A stretch of DNA of 40,122 nucleotides. Origin: Bacteroides muris (ex Afrizal et al. 2022) (GTDB lineage: Bacteria; Bacteroidota; Bacteroidia; Bacteroidales; Bacteroidaceae). Position 1 is the stretch's first letter, and each line of letters opens with the position of its first letter. The notes beneath the pieces are model-generated. The model had not been told where the DNA came from, ran no database searches, and was given only the letters and a program-made list of their open reading frames with translations. Positions 34,207 to 40,122 of the stretch are shown in pieces. The position numbers and the translations under genes were made by a program. The stretch is taken from assembly GCF_004793475.1 (NCBI RefSeq), contig NZ_SRYZ01000035.1:1-40122 (forward strand). Reading direction: 5' to 3'.

Positions 34207-35685
34207 ATGTATTTATTAGGTTATGACATTGGCAGCTCGTCTGTAAAAGCGAGTCTGGTAAATGCGGAAAGCGGCAAATGCGTATCGTCTGCCTTCTTTC
34301 CCAAGACTGAAGCGGAAATAATGGCAGTAAAGCCCGGCTGGGCAGAGCAAGATCCCGGAAATTGGTGGGGAAATCTAAAGCTGGCTACACAAGCTATACT
34401 GGCAGAATCGGGGGTAGACGCAGAAGACATCAAAGCAATCGGTATCTCATATCAGATGCATGGCTTGGTATGCGTAGATAAAAATCAGCAGGTATTGCGT
34501 CCCGCCATTATCTGGTGCGACTCCAGAGCTGTATCTTACGGACAAAAAGCATTCGAGACATTGGGAGAGGAGACTTGTCTTTCACATCTGCTGAATTCTC
34601 CAGGTAACTTCACAGCCTCCAAATTGGCCTGGATTAAGGAAAATGAGCCTTCCGTTTACGAAAAGATTCATAAGATAATGCTGCCGGGCGACTATATCGC
34701 CATGAAGTTGAGTGGCACCATCTGTACCACCGTGTCCGGTTTGTCCGAAGGAATGTTCTGGGATTTCAAGAACAACCGGGTTGCAGACTTTCTGATGGAC
34801 TATTATGGATTCGACTCCTCTCTGATTGCGGACATCAAGTCGACTTTCTCTGAGCAGGGACGTGTCAATGCAGCTGCTGCCGCAGAACTGGGCTTGAAAG
34901 AAGGTACGCCTATCACTTACCGTGCCGGCGACCAACCCAACAATGCTCTTTCCCTCAATGTATTCAATCCCGGTGAGATAGCCTCTACCGCCGGTACTTC
35001 TGGAGTGGTATATGGCGTGAATGGTGAAGTGAATTATGATCCCAAATCACGTGTCAACACCTTTGCACACGTCAACCATGCTGCCGGGCAAACCCGTTTG
35101 GGCGTCCTGCTGTGCATCAACGGTACGGGCATTCTCAATTCGTGGGTGAAGCGCACCGTTGCTCCCGAAGGCATCTCTTACAATGATATGAATCAGCTGG
35201 CTGCACAAGCTCCTATTGGCAGTGCAGGCATCAGCATCTTGCCTTTTGGGAACGGTGCGGAGCGTATGCTGGAGAACAAGGAAATAGGTTGCTCTATTCA
35301 TGGCATCAACTTCAACCAGCACGGCAAACAACATATTATCCGTGCAGCACAAGAGGGCATCGTTTTTTCCTTCAAATATGGAATCGACATCATGGAGCAA
35401 ATGGGCATCCCCGTGCAGAAAATTCATGCCGGCAAGGCTAATATGTTCCTTAGCCCGCTATTTCGCGAGACATTGGCCGGTGTGACGGGAGCTGTCATTG
35501 AACTGTATGATACCGACGGTTCTGTCGGTGCCGCCAAAGGTGCAGGAATCGGTGTGGGTATATACAAAGACAACAACGAAGCATTTGTCACGCTTGAGAA
35601 ACTCGAGGTGATAGAGCCGAAAGTGGCAGACCGACAGGCTTATGCCGATGCATATGCACGCTGGAAACACTGTCTGATATGCTAA
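34207..35685 (+). CDS. xylB: Xylulokinase
   Basis: This 492-residue FGGY-family kinase turns D-xylulose into D-xylulose-5-phosphate. Marks are GYDIGSSSVKASLV (phosphate loop), KPGWAEQDPGNWW, GISYQMHGLVCVD, IIWCDSRA, LPGDYIAMKLSG, RAGDQPNNALSLN with the catalytic Asp, and a C-terminal GAAKGAGIG loop. I chose ATG 34207 over TTG 34198, because MYLLGYDIG is the family start. It lies 45 bp after the regulator gene. Confidence 0.95.
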   Translation: MYLLGYDIGSSSVKASLVNAESGKCVSSAFFPKTEAEIMAVKPGWAEQDPGNWWGNLKLATQAILAESGVDAEDIKAIGISYQMHGLVCVDKNQQVLRPAIIWCDSRAVSYGQKAFETLGEETCLSHLLNSPGNFTASKLAWIKENEPSVYEKIHKIMLPGDYIAMKLSGTICTTVSGLSEGMFWDFKNNRVADFLMDYYGFDSSLIADIKSTFSEQGRVNAAAAAELGLKEGTPITYRAGDQPNNALSLNVFNPGEIASTAGTSGVVYGVNGEVNYDPKSRVNTFAHVNHAAGQTRLGVLLCINGTGILNSWVKRTVAPEGISYNDMNQLAAQAPIGSAGISILPFGNGAERMLENKEIGCSIHGINFNQHGKQHIIRAAQEGIVFSFKYGIDIMEQMGIPVQKIHAGKANMFLSPLFRETLAGVTGAVIELYDTDGSVGAAKGAGIGVGIYKDNNEAFVTLEKLEVIEPKVADRQAYADAYARWKHCLIC

Positions 35686-35843
35686 TTGACTGCGTCATGT
35701 TTATGTTGTGCTATCACACCGCAGGCCATTAGCATAGTGGTACATTAATTATGTTAGTATATCAAAACAATAAATTAAATAATTAACCTCGTGATGAATA
35801 TGTCTGTCATTAGCGTATTCTCACATTAAAACATTAAATTCTT

Positions 35844-37160
35844 ATGGCAACAAAAGAGTATTTTCCCGGAATAGGGAAGATTAAATTCGAAGGTAAAGAG
35901 AGCAAGAATCCCATGGCATTCCGTTACTATGATGCCGATAAAGTTATTATGGGTAAGAAAATGAGCGAATGGCTGAAGTTCGCCATGGCATGGTGGCACA
36001 CTCTTTGTGCAGAAGGCGGTGACCAGTTCGGTGGCGGGACAAAGAAATTCCCTTGGAACGGTGAGGCAGACAAGGTTCAGGCCGCCAAGAACAAGATGGA
36101 TGCCGGTTTTGAATTCATGCAGAAAATGGGTATCGAATATTATTGCTTCCACGATGTAGACCTATGCGAAGAAGCCGAGAGCATTGAAGAATACGAAGCC
36201 AACCTGAAGAAAATTGTGGCGTATGCCAAGCAAAAGCAAGCTGAAACCGGCATCAAGCTGTTGTGGGGTACCGCCAATGTATTCGGTCATGCACGCTATA
36301 TGAATGGTGCAGCCACCAACCCTGATTTTGATGTAGTGGCACGCGCTGCCGTCCAAATCAAGAATGCCATCGACGCCACCATCGAACTGGGAGGTTCAAA
36401 CTATGTATTCTGGGGCGGGCGCGAAGGCTACATGTCATTGCTGAATACAGACCAGAAGCGTGAGAAGGAGCATCTTGCACAGATGTTGACCATTGCCCGT
36501 GACTATGCCCGTGCCCGTGGCTTCAAAGGTACTTTCCTGATTGAACCGAAACCGATGGAACCTACAAAACACCAGTATGATGTAGACACCGAGACCGTTA
36601 TTGGTTTCTTGAAGGCTCACAATCTGGACAAAGATTTCAAAGTGAATATCGAAGTGAACCACGCTACTTTGGCAGGCCACACCTTCGAGCACGAACTTGC
36701 AGTAGCCGTAGACAACGGCATGCTCGGTTCCATCGATGCCAATCGTGGTGATTACCAGAACGGTTGGGATACAGACCAGTTCCCCATCGACAACTTTGAA
36801 CTGACCCAGGCCATGATGCAGATTATCCGTAACGACGGTTTCGGCAACGGTGGTACAAACTTCGATGCCAAGACCCGTCGTAACTCTACCGACTTGGAAG
36901 ACATCTTCATCGCCCATATTGCCGGTATGGACGTAATGGCACGTGCCTTGGAAAGCGCAGCCAAACTGCTCGAAGAATCACCTTATAAGAAGATGCTGGC
37001 CGAACGCTACGCTTCTTTCGACAATGGCAAGGGTAAGGAATTTGAAGAAGGCAAATTGACGCTGGAAGATGTGGTGGCATACGCGAAAGCTAACGGTGAG
37101 CCGAAACAGACCAGCGGCAAGCAGGAACTGTATGAGGCAATCGTAAACATGTACTGCTAA
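35844..37160 (+). CDS. xylA: Xylose isomerase
   Basis: This 438-residue class II xylose isomerase converts D-xylose to D-xylulose. Marks are [24 protein letters not shown] at the start, [25 protein letters not shown], metal-site [32 protein letters not shown] and [16 protein letters not shown]. The length and N-terminal insert place it in the long form. It lies 158 bp after xylB with no clear second promoter; a hairpin follows before xylE. Confidence 0.97.
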   Translation: MATKEYFPGIGKIKFEGKESKNPMAFRYYDADKVIMGKKMSEWLKFAMAWWHTLCAEGGDQFGGGTKKFPWNGEADKVQAAKNKMDAGFEFMQKMGIEYYCFHDVDLCEEAESIEEYEANLKKIVAYAKQKQAETGIKLLWGTANVFGHARYMNGAATNPDFDVVARAAVQIKNAIDATIELGGSNYVFWGGREGYMSLLNTDQKREKEHLAQMLTIARDYARARGFKGTFLIEPKPMEPTKHQYDVDTETVIGFLKAHNLDKDFKVNIEVNHATLAGHTFEHELAVAVDNGMLGSIDANRGDYQNGWDTDQFPIDNFELTQAMMQIIRNDGFGNGGTNFDAKTRRNSTDLEDIFIAHIAGMDVMARALESAAKLLEESPYKKMLAERYASFDNGKGKEFEEGKLTLEDVVAYAKANGEPKQTSGKQELYEAIVNMYC

Positions 37161-37163
37161 TCT

Positions 37164-37237
37164 AATGGATAATTAGGAGAATTGACAGTTGCCATGCAGT
37201 GACTATGCCAAACTGTCGATAATCCTAATTATCCATT
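37164..37237 (+). other. Long hairpin between xylA and xylE
   Basis: AATGGATAATTAGGA (37164-37178) pairs perfectly with TCCTAATTATCCATT (37223-37237), with an inner stem GACAGTT/AACTGTC (37184-37190 and 37211-37217). It starts 3 bp after the xylA stop. No T run follows, so it is more likely an RNA-stability or attenuation element than a full terminator. Confidence 0.65.
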
Positions 37238-37272
37238 CTTCATTTTCCATTATCAATTAAATCAAAATTATC

Positions 37273-38763
37273 ATGAATTATACAGAAAAAGGCAGTAAAC
37301 TCTACCTCTTTTCCATTGTTCTTGTAGCCGTAATCGGAGGGTTGCTTTTCGGTTACGATACAGCAGTTATATCCGGCGCCGACAAAGGGATCCAAGCATT
37401 CTTTATGGGTGCTTCTGATTTTGTCTACACAGATGCGATTCACGGCATCACTTCTTCCAGCGCACTTATCGGATGTATCATCGGTAGTGCTCTTTCGGGG
37501 TTCTTCGCATCCAATCTGGGACGTAAGAATTCTCTTTTCATAGCCGGTGTCTTGTTCTTTCTGTCGGCATTGGGCTCATACAATCCGGAATTTCTTTTCT
37601 TTGATTATGGTATCCCTTCCTATTCACTGCTTGTAGCATTCAATTTCTATCGTGTATTGGGAGGAGTCGGTGTAGGTTTGGCATCTGCCATTTGTCCGAT
37701 GTACATTGCGGAGATTGCACCGAGCAATATTCGCGGGACTCTGGTGTCATGGAATCAGTTTGCCATTATTTTCGGCCAGTTGGTGGTTTACTTCGTGAAC
37801 TTCCTCATTTTGGGTGAGAATTCAAATCCGGTGATAAAAGCCATTGAAGGAATTAACCGGATTCTGAATCCCGAAGCGGCAGCATGGGTCACCGAGACGG
37901 GATGGCGTCTGATGTTTGTTAGCGAAGCCGTTCCTGCAGGAATCTTTGCGTTGCTTGTACTGTTTGTTCCCGAAACGCCGCGCTATCTTGCCATGAGCGG
38001 TAAGGATGAAAAGGCACTCCAAGTGTTGAGCCGTATCAATGGATTGGCTCAGGCAAAGGTCATTCTGGCACAAATCAAGGCTACGGCAGAGGAAAAGACG
38101 GAAAGACTTTTCACATACGGCTGGATGGTTATCTTCATCGGTATCATGCTGAGCGTATTCCAGCAGGCAGTAGGTATCAATGCCGTACTCTATTTCGCAC
38201 CGCGTATCTTCGAAACGATGGGGATGGGCAACCCGATGGTGCAGACTGTCATCATGGGTATCATCAATATTCTGTTTACATTACTGGCTGTCTTTACAGT
38301 CGAGAAATGGGGACGCAAACCGCTGCTCATCTCGGGTTCTATCGGTATGGCGATAGGTGCTTTCGGAGTAGCCCTTTGTAATGTTGTGGCAGGGCTTCCT
38401 CCAATGTTGGCTGTTGTCAGCATCATGGTTTATAGTGCTTCGTTCATGTTCAGTTGGGGTCCCATCTGCTGGGTGCTGATTGCTGAAATCTTCCCGAATA
38501 CCATTCGTGGTGCTGCAGTAGCTATTGCCGTGGCTTTCCAGTGGATATTCAACTTTATTGTATCTGCCACCTTCGTGCCGATGTACAATATGACTTTGGG
38601 AGATATGGGAGACAAGTTCGGGCACATGTTTGCCTACGGCTTATACGGAATCATTTGTGTGATAGCTGCACTGTTTGTCTGGAAACTCGTACCAGAGACA
38701 AAAGGCAAGACGCTGGAGGATATGACTAGACTGTGGAAGGGGCGAAGAAACAAGAAATTCTAG
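37273..38763 (+). CDS. xylE: D-xylose:H+ symporter (MFS sugar porter)
   Basis: This 496-residue inner-membrane transporter has about 12 membrane segments. Sugar-porter signatures are GGLLFGYDTAVISGA (TM1), NLGRKNSLF after TM2, RVLGGVGVGLASAICPMYIAEIAPSNIRG, PETPRYLAMSGKDEKA at the middle loop, QQAVGINAVLYFAP in TM7 and PETKGKTLEDM at the end. With xylA and xylB it completes xylose uptake and entry into the pentose phosphate pathway. The neighbours make xylose the expected substrate. Confidence 0.94.
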   Translation: MNYTEKGSKLYLFSIVLVAVIGGLLFGYDTAVISGADKGIQAFFMGASDFVYTDAIHGITSSSALIGCIIGSALSGFFASNLGRKNSLFIAGVLFFLSALGSYNPEFLFFDYGIPSYSLLVAFNFYRVLGGVGVGLASAICPMYIAEIAPSNIRGTLVSWNQFAIIFGQLVVYFVNFLILGENSNPVIKAIEGINRILNPEAAAWVTETGWRLMFVSEAVPAGIFALLVLFVPETPRYLAMSGKDEKALQVLSRINGLAQAKVILAQIKATAEEKTERLFTYGWMVIFIGIMLSVFQQAVGINAVLYFAPRIFETMGMGNPMVQTVIMGIINILFTLLAVFTVEKWGRKPLLISGSIGMAIGAFGVALCNVVAGLPPMLAVVSIMVYSASFMFSWGPICWVLIAEIFPNTIRGAAVAIAVAFQWIFNFIVSATFVPMYNMTLGDMGDKFGHMFAYGLYGIICVIAALFVWKLVPETKGKTLEDMTRLWKGRRNKKF

Positions 38764-38789
38764 TTATTAAACGTATTGAGTAAAAAGAT

Positions 38790-38815
38790 AGCGGTAATTC
38801 ATTGGGATTACCGCT
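38790..38815. terminator. Bidirectional terminator after xylE
   Basis: AGCGGTAAT (38790-38798) pairs with ATTACCGCT (38807-38815). A T-rich stretch follows shortly on the plus strand, and CTTTTTA follows on the minus strand, so it may also stop the leftward unit from 39563. Confidence 0.7.
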
Positions 38816-38839
38816 AAATGTTCTATTTTTCTTGTATTA

Positions 38840-38902
38840 TTAACTCTCTCCCCTGAGTAATTTCAGTATGTACTTTCCGGGTATTACGATGCGGGCTTTC
38901 AT
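38840..38902 (-). CDS. Possible 20-residue peptide
   Basis: MKARIVIPGKYILKLLRGES is a short basic, hydrophobic frame that begins next to the stop of the next small frame upstream. There is no family evidence. It may be chance; it is listed because it lies in tandem within the leftward unit. Confidence 0.2.
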   Translation of the reverse strand: MKARIVIPGKYILKLLRGES

Positions 38903-38903
38903 T

Positions 38904-39023
38904 TCATTGTACAGACTCCATGCTTAATGTCGTGTTTTCTGTAATCCGTTTTTCCCATAGCTTTTTTGTTTTTTCTGTTTTGGATACAAATTTCTCCTCA
39001 AATTCAGTTTTTTCTTTTCCCAT
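38904..39023 (-). CDS. Possible 39-residue charged peptide
   Basis: The frame starts MGKEKTEFEEKFVSKTEKT and is very Lys/Glu-rich and helical. It ends 1 bp before the 20-residue frame begins. It is not recognised and could be chance in an A-rich strand. Confidence 0.25.
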   Translation of the reverse strand: MGKEKTEFEEKFVSKTEKTKKLWEKRITENTTLSMESVQ

Positions 39024-39070
39024 TTTTTATGTTTTTAGGGTTAGTGAATGTATGATAATCAGCAATGAAA

Positions 39071-39151
39071 AAGGGCTACTCCTTTCAGTACGGATGGCTA
39101 CGCCCTTGCCTTGTTGAGGCTACACCATCCGACGAGAAAGGTGTAGCCCTT
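39071..39151 (-). terminator. Long-stem hairpin after the 119-residue ORF
   Basis: 39071-39097 pairs with 39125-39151: AAGGGCTAC, CCTTTC and CGGATGG blocks match, with one mismatch and a 4-nt internal loop. On the minus strand it is followed by five T, as expected for a terminator of the gene at 39204-39563. Confidence 0.6.
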
Positions 39152-39203
39152 CTGTCCGGTTGCTGACGGCGGCAAAATTACTGCCTTTCCGGGTGCTGAA
39201 CTA

Positions 39204-39563
39204 TCAGTGATTTATCCTTACATCATATCCGTATGGGTCAATCAGTGTGGTGTCTTCCCGTTTTATGATGACCCATACCTTCTCCAATTCGGTGATTATG
39301 GTGCTGTAAGTCAAAGGGTTTTGCTCTCCTCTGGCTCTCTTTGTGAAGTTTTCGGATGCTACGAGCAACTTGGCTATATCCGTTATTCTCCTGATTTTTG
39401 TGCCTTCAAAATAGCCTGATTTAAAGGCTTTTAAGTAACCTACATAAACATGGGTCTGGATTCCGTAGTAAACCCGTTCTGCCAATAGCTTTTCATCCAC
39501 TATGGAGCAGTGTTCTTTTACTTTCGTTGTTCTTGGTTTCTGTGTATCAGATTGATACGACAT
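39204..39563 (-). CDS. Hypothetical protein downstream of the invertible promoter
   Basis: This 119-residue protein is not recognised. It has no signal peptide or membrane segment. It is basic and mixed alpha/beta (VDEKLLAERVYYGIQTHVYVGYLKAFKSG, IRRITDIAKLLVASENFTKRA, LEKVWVIIKREDTTLIDPYGYDVRI). The frame is open from ATG 39563 with a terminator-like hairpin after the stop. A canonical promoter at 39782-39814 reads toward it across a 220-bp leader. Because that promoter lies between inverted repeats, expression may be switched on and off. Confidence 0.55.
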   Translation of the reverse strand: MSYQSDTQKPRTTKVKEHCSIVDEKLLAERVYYGIQTHVYVGYLKAFKSGYFEGTKIRRITDIAKLLVASENFTKRARGEQNPLTYSTIITELEKVWVIIKREDTTLIDPYGYDVRINH

Positions 39564-39765
39564 GCTTCTCTGCTCGTTACTGTTGAGATGCTTCTTTTTT
39601 TGAGTTCTTTCATTTGTGTAATTCTTCGTTCGTTTAACCGTTTTTTAATCTGGTTAAAAAATGCGAAAGTGTAAAAAGTAGGAGAGAAATAGGGGGACTT
39701 GGAGAAAAATGTGTGGGAATTAATTTTAAGTGGTTGATATATAGGATGATATACTGTTTAAAAAA

Positions 39766-39781
39766 CGTACGTTTAATGAAC
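39766..39781 (+). repeat. Left inverted repeat of the putative invertible segment
   Basis: CGTACGTTTAATGAAC; the exact complement is at 39958-39973. It abuts the -7 box of the enclosed promoter. Confidence 0.8.
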
Positions 39782-39814
39782 GCAAAGATAGATACGTTTT
39801 TTGTAATGACAAAA
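39782..39814 (-). promoter_or_regulatory. Promoter inside the inverted repeats, facing left
   Basis: Minus strand: -33 TTTTG (39810-39814), 19 bp spacing, -7 TATCTTTGC (39782-39790). This is a near-perfect Bacteroides promoter. In the present orientation it reads toward 39563; after inversion it would read out of the right end of the window. Confidence 0.75.
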
Positions 39815-39957
39815 TGTTTGATAGAAAAATGTTCCTGACGAGGAATGGCAATAGTCGCATTGCGTTGAATATCAGTAGTATATGAAGCATGTATAATCAG
39901 TTAAATTTTTCTTGTTTTTAGCTTTCCGAATGTGCTTTGTAAAGGCTTGAAATAGGT

Positions 39958-39973
39958 GTTCATTAAACGTACG
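39958..39973 (-). repeat. Right inverted repeat of the putative invertible segment
   Basis: GTTCATTAAACGTACG, the complement of 39766-39781, 176 bp away. Confidence 0.8.
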
Positions 39974-40122
39974 ATTAAAAAACGCTTTTTTGTTTCTAAT
40001 GCGTTCGTTTATAGTCTCTTACCAAAAGGTAATGAACAACCGCAGAGAATCTGTTGACAAGAAGAGCCACTACTGTCCCATTAAAATCTGAAAAAGTTCT
40101 TTGAAATTATTGAAATATAGTT
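39974..40122. other. Gene-free leader-like sequence at the right edge
   Basis: No open frame of note. It contains one more CGTTCGTTTA motif at 40002-40011 and an A/T-rich tail. It may be the 5' leader of a gene beyond the window or the edge of another element. I see no promoter facing right here, in keeping with a switched promoter at 39782-39814. Confidence 0.4.

Noticed and set aside
38920..39117. 65-codon plus-strand Phe/Ser-rich frame
   Set aside because: Low-complexity translation of an A/T-rich strand, running into the hairpin at 39071.

Overview
The window is a piece of a Bacteroides chromosome (phylum Bacteroidota). Many genes are preceded by the Bacteroides-type promoter (-7 TAnnTTTG, with a TTTG-like -33 about 19 bp upstream). 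The gene set is also typical: a thiSEGCHF-E2-D thiamin operon behind a TPP riboswitch, a Nudix-regulator/xylB/xylA/xylE operon, cytoplasmic glycogen and starch enzymes, and tyrosine-integrase/MobV mobilizable elements. The species cannot be fixed from this sequence. All family names come from recognising motifs, not from searches.

Layout. (1) 1-2422: a HigBA-type toxin-antitoxin locus. Its toxin gene is split by a 1530-bp ISAs1-family insertion with a perfect 9-bp target duplication, and the IS transposase carries an in-frame stop. (2) about 2680-11970: a likely integrative mobilizable element of about 9.3 kb: tyrosine integrase, RhuM-like DNA-binding protein, SF3-type helicase, Toprim primase, a hairpin-rich oriT candidate and a MobV relaxase. 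An A/T-rich cargo follows: a membrane-anchored small protein plus a TIR-like nucleotide-domain protein, convergent with an HNH-like protein and an unrecognised partner. A 23-bp imperfect direct repeat brackets this block and may be attL/attR. (3) 12046-13056: a two-gene remnant of a phage head module. (4) 13287-24406: chromosomal genes (TPR protein, glgB, YhcH, DUF2461, alpha-amylase, patatin, ECF-S component, DUF362 ferredoxin, lipoprotein), interrupted by a decayed IS1182-type element at about 14022-15040. (5) 24515-31457: the thiamin operon with promoter and TPP riboswitch. (6) 31493-33034: a helical-repeat protein and fabD. (7) 33401-38815: the D-xylose operon. (8) 38816-40122: a small divergent unit driven from a promoter that lies between 16-bp inverted repeats. 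This looks like a phase-variable invertible promoter, and whatever it controls on the right lies beyond the window.

How the parts work together. The xyl operon imports xylose (XylE), isomerises it (XylA) and phosphorylates xylulose (XylB) under a Nudix-fold repressor. The thi operon makes both halves of thiamin and joins them, shutting itself off through TPP. GlgB and the cytoplasmic GH13 enzyme act on storage glycan. In the mobile element, the integrase and helicase operons appear co-regulated: their promoters share three boxes at identical spacing. The most interesting signals are the invertible-promoter module at the right edge, the two-sided cargo islet of possible anti-phage genes, the paired element promoters, and the orphaned HigA antitoxin.
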